Source: an uncultured Roseburia sp.
GTDB taxonomy: Bacteria; Bacillota; Clostridia; Lachnospirales; Lachnospiraceae
DNA length: 6,126 nt
Assembly (NCBI GenBank): GCA_945928585.1
Contig: CAMENQ010000156.1
Span: 1-6,126, forward strand
Direction of reading: 5' to 3'
This document shows, piece after piece, positions 1 through 4,940 of the stretch (positions are counted from its first letter, which is position 1; every line of letters begins with the position of its first letter). Below the pieces are notes generated by a model. That model had not been told where the DNA came from. It was given only the letters and a program-made list of their open reading frames with translations, and ran no database searches. Made by a program: the position numbers and the translations under genes.

Positions 1-1070
1 GCATATGTGTCCTTAGAGATGAGAGCGATTATGACAGCTATTTTGAAGACACCATGAGAGCAGGTCATTATGAAAACAGAAAAGAGTCTGTAGACATAAT
101 GATTCGCCAGTCAAGAGAAATTATAAACGATTTAATAGGATATGGCGTAGAATTTGAGAAGAATAACGGTGAATATGCATATACAAGAGAGGGCGCACAT
201 TCACATCCACGTATAATGTATCATGAGGATATTACCGGAAAAGAAATAACAAGTAAGCTTTTAGCAAGGGTAAGGGAGCTTCCAAATGTTACAATAATGG
301 AATATACTACTATGACAGACATAATAGTAGAAAATAATATATGTGTAGGAATAGAGGCAGTTACGAAGGAAGAAAATGAAGACGGAACCACAGAAGATAT
401 AGCCATAAAAATATATGCAAAAGATGTAATTATGGCTACAGGCGGTATCGGAGGAATGTACAAGCACTCTACAAATTTCCCTCATCTTACGGGAGATGCC
501 CTTAACATAGCGGAAAAACATGGCATAGAGCTTGAGAATACAGATTATGTGCAGATACATCCTACTACATTATTTTCAAGAAAGCCGGGCAGAAGATTTC
601 TTATATCAGAGTCTGTCAGGGGTGAGGGAGCAGTTCTTTACAGCAAAAATCATCAGAGATTTGTCAATGAGCTTCTTCCAAGAGATGTGGTAACAGAGGC
701 TATACATAAGCAGATGGAGGAGGATGGTACTGAATATGTCTGGCTTTCTATGGAAAATATACCAAAGGATATCATACTAAATCATTTTCCAAATATATAT
801 AAGCATTGTCTTGAGGAGGGCTTTGATGTAACAAAGGAGCCTATACCTGTAGTTCCTGCACAGCATTATTTTATGGGAGGAGTCAAGGTGGATTCAGACA
901 GTATGACTACTATGGAACATTTATATGCAGTAGGTGAGACAAGCTGCAACGGTGTACATGGAGCAAACAGGCTTGCAAGCAATTCACTTCTTGAAAGTCT
1001 TGTATTTGCAAAAAGGGCAGCGAGAAAAATACAGGGATTAAAGAATGAGCCTGCAAGAGTAAAGGATTAA
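1..1070 (+). CDS. nadB: L-aspartate oxidase, 5'-truncated by the window edge
   Basis: This flavoenzyme oxidises L-aspartate to iminoaspartate, the first step of de novo NAD synthesis; NadA then condenses the product to quinolinate. The frame (codons begin at base 3) is open from the window edge, and the 17 codons before the ATG at 54 (ICVLRDESDYDSYFEDT) already look like NadB, so that ATG is internal. Counting from it, I see the capping-domain motif REGAHSH (46-51), a flavin-domain ATGGIGG (128-134), QIHP (167-170), LPRD (208-211), HYFMGG (271-276) and GVHGANRLASNSLLE (300-314). H169, R210, H271 and R306 match the substrate-binding His/Arg positions known from E. coli NadB. The protein stops about 30 residues after the last motif, so it lacks the C-terminal helical domain of the ~540-residue enterobacterial form; I estimate a full length of ~430. 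It is cytosolic. nadC follows after 221 bp. The product call is near certain. Confidence 0.96.
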   Translation, partial: ICVLRDESDYDSYFEDTMRAGHYENRKESVDIMIRQSREIINDLIGYGVEFEKNNGEYAYTREGAHSHPRIMYHEDITGKEITSKLLARVRELPNVTIMEYTTMTDIIVENNICVGIEAVTKEENEDGTTEDIAIKIYAKDVIMATGGIGGMYKHSTNFPHLTGDALNIAEKHGIELENTDYVQIHPTTLFSRKPGRRFLISESVRGEGAVLYSKNHQRFVNELLPRDVVTEAIHKQMEEDGTEYVWLSMENIPKDIILNHFPNIYKHCLEEGFDVTKEPIPVVPAQHYFMGGVKVDSDSMTTMEHLYAVGETSCNGVHGANRLASNSLLESLVFAKRAARKIQGLKNEPARVKD

Positions 1071-1079
1071 AGGAAAAAG

Positions 1080-1192
1080 AAGTTTAAATCTTCTGTAAAC
1101 TATATAAATTGAGTTCTGCTGAGTTCCCCGAGCGAGGCAGAGCATGCGGTGCTTGCAGCGTGCTACGGGTCTTTGCGTAAGTCAGTAAACTT
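1080..1192. other. GC-rich foldable intergenic element between nadB and nadC
   Basis: The 221-bp nadB-nadC gap contains an island unlike its surroundings: 40 of the 62 bases at 1116-1177 are G or C, while the flanks are A/T-rich. Two stems can form but exclude each other. Stem A pairs 1113-1119 with 1137-1143 (seven pairs, one a wobble). Stem B pairs AGCATGC (1141-1147) with GCGTGCT (1158-1164), seven pairs with one wobble, and can be enclosed by CCCG (1127-1130) with CGGG (1166-1169). The direct repeat GAGTTC occurs at 1111 and 1121. The whole is framed by AAGTTTA (1080-1086) and its exact complement TAAACTT (1186-1192). No T-run follows, so it is not a classical terminator. It could be a dispersed palindromic repeat, an mRNA processing or stability element, or a leader switch for nadC. 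I recognise no named RNA family. Confidence 0.5.
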
Positions 1193-1231
1193 AACAAATT
1201 ACAGACGGCAGGGAAAGAATGAAGAGTTTTA

Positions 1232-1261
1232 TTATACAAAGAAATGCAGCACTTTTATAAT
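1232..1261 (+). promoter_or_regulatory. Possible weak promoter before nadC
   Basis: A perfect TATAAT at 1256-1261 lies 30 bp upstream of the nadC start codon, which would give a short leader of about 24 nt. The -35 position at suitable spacing (TTATAC, 1232-1237, 18-bp spacer) matches the consensus poorly. nadC may instead, or also, be read through from nadB. Confidence 0.28.
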
Positions 1262-1291
1262 GTAAATAATAAAGAAAGATGAGGAAAATAT

Positions 1292-2152
1292 ATGAATATA
1301 AATGACATAACTACAAAATTACACGTTGATGAGCTTATAATGATGGCATTAAAGGAGGATATATCAGGAGAGGATGTATCTACAAATTCTGTTATGCCGG
1401 AGGCAGTAAAAGGAACTGTAGATCTTATCTGCAAGCAGGATGGTATTATAGCCGGACTTGGTGTATTTAAGAGAGTATTTGAACTTTTAGATGAAAATGT
1501 ACAGGTTGAGTTTAACTGTAAGGATGGAGACAGAGTAACAAAAGGACAGCTTATGGCAGTGGTAAAGGGTGATATAAGAGCACTTCTTTCAGGCGAGAGA
1601 GTTGCACTTAATTATTTACAGAGAATGAGCGGAATAGCTACATATACAAATGAAGTTGCATCACTTTTAAAGGGCAGCAGAACAAAGCTTCTTGACACAA
1701 GAAAAACAACGCCAAACAACAGAATATTTGAAAAGTATGCAGTTACTGTAGGCGGAGGATACAATCACAGATATAATCTTTCAGACGGAGTACTCCTTAA
1801 GGATAACCATATAGGAGCAGCAGGAAGTGTAACAAAGGCTGTGAAAATGGCAAAGGAATACGCTCCATTTGTAAGAAAAATTGAGGTGGAGGTAGAAAAT
1901 CTTGATATGGTAAAAGAGGCAGTAGAAGCAGGTGCAGACATTATAATGCTTGACAATATGACTACTGAGGAAATGAAGGAAGCCATAAAAATCATAGATG
2001 GCAGAGCAGAGACAGAATGTTCAGGAAATGTGACAAAGGAAAATATAGAGAGAATAATAAATCTTGGAGTTGATTATGTTTCAAGCGGAGCACTTACCCA
2101 TTCGGCACCTATTATGGATATTTCACTGAAAAATCTTCATGCATGTGAATAA
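1292..2152 (+). CDS. nadC: Quinolinate phosphoribosyltransferase (decarboxylating)
   Basis: The enzyme condenses quinolinate with PRPP and decarboxylates it to nicotinate mononucleotide, the entry into the shared NAD pathway. The 286-residue product has the usual family length. The N-terminal sandwich domain comes first (~1-115), then the phosphoribosyl-binding barrel. Motifs in order: ERVALNYLQRMSGIAT (102-117, R103), RKTTP (137-141), GGGYNHR (154-160), LLKDNH (168-173), EVEVEN (198-203), IMLDNM (218-223), ECSGNVT (242-248) and SSGALTHSAP (264-273). R103, R137, H159, R160, K170 and D221 correspond to the substrate-binding residues known in the family. The SGN where many homologues read SGG is a small deviation. 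The ATG at 1292 is supported by GAGG about 8 nt upstream and by a normal N-terminus. It lies between nadB and niaR on the same strand. The role is essentially certain. Confidence 0.97.
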   Translation: MNINDITTKLHVDELIMMALKEDISGEDVSTNSVMPEAVKGTVDLICKQDGIIAGLGVFKRVFELLDENVQVEFNCKDGDRVTKGQLMAVVKGDIRALLSGERVALNYLQRMSGIATYTNEVASLLKGSRTKLLDTRKTTPNNRIFEKYAVTVGGGYNHRYNLSDGVLLKDNHIGAAGSVTKAVKMAKEYAPFVRKIEVEVENLDMVKEAVEAGADIIMLDNMTTEEMKEAIKIIDGRAETECSGNVTKENIERIINLGVDYVSSGALTHSAPIMDISLKNLHACE

Positions 2153-2182
2153 TGATGCATTCAGAACTGAAATTGAAGATTT
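2131..2182 (+). other. Nested inverted repeats across the nadC stop
   Basis: AAATCTTCA (2131-2139), inside the last codons of nadC, is the exact complement of TGAAGATTT (2174-2182). Within the 34-base loop are two copies of the self-complementary ATGCAT (2139-2144 and 2155-2160) and a near-palindrome TTCAG-AA-CTGAA (2160-2171). No T-run follows, so this is not an obvious terminator. The right arm touches the -35 of the likely niaR promoter. It could be a 3'-end stabiliser of the nad mRNA, or the inner palindrome could be an operator. Confidence 0.4.
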
Positions 2183-2208
2183 GCAGTAAGACAAGACAAA
2201 AATATAAT
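2181..2208 (+). promoter_or_regulatory. Likely promoter of niaR
   Basis: TTGCAG (2181-2186), a 16-bp spacer and a perfect TATAAT (2203-2208) form a sigma-A-type promoter ending 34 bp before the niaR start codon. Transcription would begin near 2215. The -35 matches consensus in four of six bases. Palindromic sequence lies directly upstream, so local autoregulation is possible but not shown. Confidence 0.45.
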
Positions 2209-2242
2209 TCGTAAAAAGAAATATTCAAAAAGAGGTGACAAC

Positions 2243-2779
2243 ATGTCAGGCGAAGAACGCAGGGAACATATAAAAACAGAACTTGAGCAAAGCGAAAAAG
2301 CCATATCAGCCACAACACTTGCAGACCATTATACAGTCAGCCGTCAGGTGATAGTGCAGGATATTGCCATACTAAGGGCTGCAGGCTGTGATATAATATC
2401 AACACACAGAGGATATGTGTTAAGCAAGGTACTGCCTGAAAAAGAAATGTGTCAGAGGATATATAAGGTAAAGCATACAGATGAGGAAACACTTGATGAA
2501 CTATACAGTATCGTAGATTTAGGCGGCAGGGTAAAGGATGTATTTATAAACCATAAGGTATATGGGCAGGTTCGTGGAGAACTTAATATAAATTCACGAA
2601 AAAATGCAGATGACCTTATTTACAAAATAAAAAGCGGTAAATCAAGCCATTTGAAAAACATAACATCAGGCTACCACTACCATACCGTATTGGCCGACAA
2701 CGAGGAAATACTGGATGATATAGGTAAGATGCTTAAGAAGAAAAAATATCTTATAGAGACAAAAAATAAATTTATTTAA
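2243..2779 (+). CDS. niaR: NiaR-type niacin-responsive transcriptional repressor (HTH plus 3H domain)
   Basis: This DNA-binding repressor senses niacin (nicotinic acid) and turns off NAD synthesis or niacin uptake genes in Firmicutes and Thermotoga; the family is also called YrxA or, confusingly, NadR. Residues ~5-60 form a winged helix-turn-helix, with ISATTLADHYTVSRQVIVQD (21-40) as the helix-turn-helix core and STHRGYVL (53-60) as the wing. Residues ~68-172 form the 3H domain, with H78, H104, H145 and H147. The H78/E86 and H145/H147 pairs have the spacing of the metal-binding His and Glu residues reported for the Thermotoga protein, so effector binding is probably intact. The 178-residue length is normal. 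The start is set by AGAGGTG (2231-2237) 5 nt before the ATG. It lies 90 bp after nadC with its own likely promoter, and its location next to nadBC supports them as targets. It converges on the tRNA-Gly gene. Confidence 0.93.
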   Translation: MSGEERREHIKTELEQSEKAISATTLADHYTVSRQVIVQDIAILRAAGCDIISTHRGYVLSKVLPEKEMCQRIYKVKHTDEETLDELYSIVDLGGRVKDVFINHKVYGQVRGELNINSRKNADDLIYKIKSGKSSHLKNITSGYHYHTVLADNEEILDDIGKMLKKKKYLIETKNKFI

Positions 2780-2798
2780 ATACAATCTCCCAAAAAAA

Positions 2799-2817
2799 GC
2801 GCAAGACGGGACTTGAA
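2799..2817 (-). repeat. Remnant copy of a tRNA 3' end (attachment-site-like)
   Basis: These 19 bases match 2880-2898, the 3' acceptor strand plus T-arm end of the adjacent tRNA-Gly gene, at 17 of 19 positions and in the same orientation. The A-rich flank carries the similarity a few bases further (from about 2792). The two differences fall in the two arms of a small inverted repeat and keep it paired: CGAG/CTCG in the gene becomes CAAG/CTTG here, around the same 6-bp centre. The rest of a tRNA is absent. It lies 81 bp from its source, beyond the tRNA terminator and 19 bp past the niaR stop codon. Such 3'-end copies are typical scars of integrase-mediated insertion into a tRNA gene, but a decayed second tRNA gene would look the same. 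Confidence 0.6.
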
Positions 2818-2838
2818 AGAAGAAAAGGAATAAACAAC

Positions 2839-2865
2839 AAAAAAGCCGACGATAATCCGTCGGCT
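2839..2865 (-). terminator. Intrinsic terminator of tRNA-Gly
   Basis: On the - strand a perfect 8-bp GC-rich stem (AGCCGACG at 2844-2851 against CGTCGGCT at 2858-2865, 6-nt loop) is followed by a T-run and then more T-rich sequence (complement of 2831-2843). It starts 13 bases beyond the mature tRNA 3' end. On the + strand no T-run follows, so it would terminate niaR poorly in that direction. Confidence 0.9.
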
Positions 2866-2878
2866 AAAAATAAAAAGA

Positions 2879-2951
2879 AGCGCGAGACGGGACTCGAACC
2901 CGCGACCCCGACCTTGGCAAGGTCGTGCTCCACCAACTGAGCCACTCGCGC
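2879..2951 (-). tRNA. tRNA-Gly (anticodon GCC)
   Basis: The - strand folds into a complete 73-nt cloverleaf that reads GGC and GGU codons. The acceptor stem is seven perfect pairs (GCGCGAG with CTCGCGC). The D stem is GCTC/GAGC with an AGTTGGTG loop, the anticodon stem CGACC/GGTCG with loop TTGCCAA, the variable loop five bases, and the T stem GCGGG/CCCGT (one G-U pair) with loop TTCGAGT. The discriminator base is T, as usual for bacterial tRNA-Gly. CCA is not encoded, so it must be added after transcription. The gene stands alone, with its own promoter and terminator, and converges with niaR. A partial copy of its 3' end lies at 2799-2817. Confidence 0.98.
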
Positions 2952-2993
2952 ATATGCCTTTCAGAAACATTCCTGTTTGCTGAGCACTTTGGT

Positions 2994-3050
2994 AGTATAC
3001 ATTAATCGAAAACATTTGTCAACAATTTTTTGAAAAAAAAATAAAAAAAT
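2994..3050 (-). promoter_or_regulatory. Strong promoter of tRNA-Gly with UP-like A/T tracts
   Basis: On the - strand, a perfect TTGACA (complement of 3017-3022), a 17-bp spacer and TATACT (complement of 2994-2999) lie about 43 bp before the tRNA 5' end, giving a leader of roughly 35 nt that RNase P would remove. Directly upstream of the -35 are runs of six, nine and seven A or T bases (3026-3049), ordered like the UP elements that stimulate stable-RNA promoters. Confidence 0.88.
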
Positions 3051-3065
3051 TTCATTTCACTTTTT

Positions 3066-3097
3066 TTAGTGACACAAAACCACTAATGATGTATAAT
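3066..3097 (+). promoter_or_regulatory. Promoter of the Nudix-pyrC-pyrF operon with an overlapping inverted repeat
   Basis: GTGACA (3069-3074), a 17-bp spacer and a perfect TATAAT (3092-3097) make a strong promoter 44 bp before the start codon at 3142, with transcription expected near 3104. The inverted repeat TTAGTG (3066-3071) and CACTAA (3081-3086), exact with a 9-bp spacer, overlaps the -35 box, where a repressor would block RNA polymerase. The ~38-nt leader is too short for a PyrR-type attenuator, and I see no terminator hairpin in it. The promoter is well supported; the operator is inferred. Confidence 0.7.
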
Positions 3098-3141
3098 AAA
3101 AACATCTATGCAGACAGTAAAAACAGGAGGGATACAGACAA

Positions 3142-3543
3142 ATGAAAGATACCAAAATAGTAGTAAAGGGTATAATAAGACGTGGAGATGAATACCTGTT
3201 AGTTAAAAAATGGTATGATGACCGTATAGATGAGCCATATCAGTGGGAATTTATTGACGGATATGCAGAAATAGGAGACAGTCCTGATGATGCGGTTAAT
3301 CAGATAGTGTCAGACAAGACATACCTTTTAGTACAAAATAAAAGAATCTTATATACATGGTCATATCAGGTAGGAGATACAGGTTATGTAGGACTTGCAT
3401 ATCTGTGTGAGGTGGATTCTGATATAGTTATATTATCAGAAGAACTTCAGGAGTATAGATGGGTTAAGCTTGGAGAATTTCCTGATTATATAACAAATCA
3501 CGCTATTTTAAGGGATGTTCAGCGTGTACTTGGAACTGAATAA
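3142..3543 (+). CDS. Nudix-fold protein with a degenerate catalytic box
   Basis: The 133-residue product aligns without gaps to the Nudix fold: a strand and hairpin (KIVVKGIIRRGDEYLLVKK, 5-23), WEFIDG (35-40) where active members have WEFPGG, the box region (40-62), and a C-terminal strand-helix (YRWVKLGEF onward, from 105). The box should read G-x5-E-x7-REUxEExGU. Here G40 remains, but E becomes D46 and the core is QIVSDKTY (54-61), so the catalytic and metal-binding glutamates are missing (I55, D58, K59) and the final Gly is Tyr. Pyrophosphohydrolase activity is therefore unlikely; a nucleotide-binding or scaffolding role is possible but is inference. There is no DNA-binding domain, so it is not an NrtR-type regulator. 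AGGAGGG (3125-3131) supports the start. It is the first gene of the pyr operon, 21 bp before pyrC and in the same frame. Confidence 0.85.
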   Translation: MKDTKIVVKGIIRRGDEYLLVKKWYDDRIDEPYQWEFIDGYAEIGDSPDDAVNQIVSDKTYLLVQNKRILYTWSYQVGDTGYVGLAYLCEVDSDIVILSEELQEYRWVKLGEFPDYITNHAILRDVQRVLGTE

Positions 3544-3564
3544 AAAAGAAAGGCAGACATTACA

Positions 3565-4848
3565 GTGAAAACAATTATAAAAGGCGGCAGAGTAATAAAT
3601 CCTGCCACAAACACAGACGAAGTAAGAGACATTATTATAGAAAATGGTATTATTATAAAAAATCAAAAAAATATAGCTGACCTTACTGATATTGATAAGG
3701 TAATAAATGCAGAGGGCTGTTATGTTATGCCCGGACTTATAGATATGCACGTTCATTTGAGAGAACCGGGCTTTGAACATAAGGAAACCATCGAGACAGG
3801 AACAAAGGCAGCGGCCAAAGGCGGCTATACCAGTGTATGCCCGATGCCTAACACTAAGCCTGCAACTGACTGCAGCGAAACTGTATCATGGGTGGTCAAT
3901 AAAGCAAGAGAAGTATCACCTATAAATGTACTGCCTGTAGGTGCAGTGACCATAGGACAGGCAGGAAAGGAAAATACAGATATAGAAGCCATGGTGGAGG
4001 CCGGTATATATGCCATAAGTGAGGATGGCAAATCCGTTATGAACTCAGGCATATACAGAAAAGCCATGAAAGAGGCAGCGCACTTAAACATACCTGTTCT
4101 GGCGCATTGCGAGGACATAAATATGGTAGAGGGCGGAGCCTTAAATGCAGGAAAAAAAGCTGAGGAGCTTGGAGTAAAAGGCATAACAAATGCAGTGGAA
4201 GACATAATAGCTGCAAGAGACATTATGCTGGCAAAGGAGACAGGAGCCACCCTTCATCTGTGCCACTGTTCTACCGTAGACAGTGTGGAGATGGTGAAAC
4301 AGGCAAAGGCGGACGGAATAAAGGTAACGGCAGAAGTATGTCCTCATCACTTTACACTTTGTGAGGAGGATATAGACTGCGATGATGCAAATTATAAAAT
4401 GAACCCTCCGGTGAGAGGAAGGGCAGACCTTGAAGCGTTGAGACAGGGCTTACATGATGATGTATTTGATGTTATAGCAACAGACCATGCACCTCATCAT
4501 GCAGATGAAAAAGCAGTGGGCATAGCTAAGGCACCTTTTGGCATAGTAGGCAGTGAGACGGCTGTAGCACTTACCATTACAGAGCTTGTGGATAAGGGAG
4601 TGATTACACCTATGCAGATGGCCGCCAAGATGAGTTATAATCCTGCGAAAATTCTCGGCATTGATAAGGGAGACATTTCGGAAGGAAAGGTGGCAGACAT
4701 AACCATTATAAATCCATCAGAGGAATATGTCATAGATGTAAATAACTTTGCCTCAAAAGGAAAGAATACACCATTTAACGGCAGAAAGGTAAAAGGTAAG
4801 GTAAAGTATACTATTGTGGCAGGAGATGTGGTTTATTCTGACAGATAA
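3565..4848 (+). CDS. pyrC: Dihydroorotase (zinc metalloenzyme, multi-domain amidohydrolase type)
   Basis: The enzyme interconverts carbamoyl-aspartate and dihydroorotate, the third step of UMP synthesis. The 427-residue product is full length. Motifs: a small N-terminal beta region (1-55), DMHVHLREPG (60-69), MPNTKPATD (94-102), ISEDG (151-155), LAHCED (179-184), HLCHCST (231-237), EVCPHHF (257-263), KMNPPVRG (278-285) and ATDHAPHH (305-312). H62, H64, D154, H181, H234 and D307 keep a constant offset of three from the zinc and active-site residues reported for the Bacillus anthracis enzyme, so it should be active. The start is GTG at 3565; the only in-frame stop just upstream is that of the Nudix gene 24 bp earlier, and GAAAGG at 3548-3553 is a modest, rather distant ribosome binding site. 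It is cytosolic. pyrF follows after 92 bp. The call is near certain. Confidence 0.97.
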   Translation: MKTIIKGGRVINPATNTDEVRDIIIENGIIIKNQKNIADLTDIDKVINAEGCYVMPGLIDMHVHLREPGFEHKETIETGTKAAAKGGYTSVCPMPNTKPATDCSETVSWVVNKAREVSPINVLPVGAVTIGQAGKENTDIEAMVEAGIYAISEDGKSVMNSGIYRKAMKEAAHLNIPVLAHCEDINMVEGGALNAGKKAEELGVKGITNAVEDIIAARDIMLAKETGATLHLCHCSTVDSVEMVKQAKADGIKVTAEVCPHHFTLCEEDIDCDDANYKMNPPVRGRADLEALRQGLHDDVFDVIATDHAPHHADEKAVGIAKAPFGIVGSETAVALTITELVDKGVITPMQMAAKMSYNPAKILGIDKGDISEGKVADITIINPSEEYVIDVNNFASKGKNTPFNGRKVKGKVKYTIVAGDVVYSDR

Positions 4849-4940
4849 CAGGTATACGATGGAGAACAAAAATAAAATTTTAATGATAAAAAAATAAATA
4901 ATAATATAATGCGAAAACTAATCGCAGGAAAGAGGAAGCT

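Noticed and set aside
1144..1188. A 14-codon reading frame with a GAGG 6 nt upstream in the GC-rich island
   Set aside because: It is very short, its codons are unlike those of the neighbours, and it lies within the stem-forming sequence, which explains the composition better. It is not excluded as a leader peptide.
2839..2865. A bidirectional terminator also serving niaR
   Set aside because: The + strand has an A-run, not a T-run, after the stem, so efficient intrinsic termination of niaR is not supported.
2776..3015. A 79-codon reading frame on the - strand
   Set aside because: It runs straight through the tRNA-Gly gene, its terminator and the 3'-end remnant. The repeated ESRLAL/KSRLAL in its translation is just the tRNA repeat read as codons.
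3098..3141. A PyrR-binding attenuator or uridine-nucleotide riboswitch in the pyr leader
   Set aside because: The leader is only about 38 nt and shows no antiterminator/terminator pair.
3142..3543. An NrtR-type NAD regulator, considered because of a Nudix fold near NAD genes
   Set aside because: NrtR has a C-terminal winged helix after the Nudix domain. This 133-residue protein ends with the Nudix fold.
3825..4250. A 141-codon reading frame on the - strand
   Set aside because: It lies wholly inside pyrC, which has all its catalytic motifs. The Ser/Ala/Pro-rich translation is typical of an antisense shadow.
4859..4897. A 12-codon frame (MENKNKILMIKK) in the pyrC-pyrF gap
   Set aside because: It has no ribosome binding site and is what A/T-rich sequence yields by chance.
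4849..4940. A separate promoter for pyrF, suggested by TATAAT at 4905-4910
   Set aside because: No acceptable -35 box lies 16-18 bp upstream, and -10-like words are expected by chance in such A/T-rich sequence.
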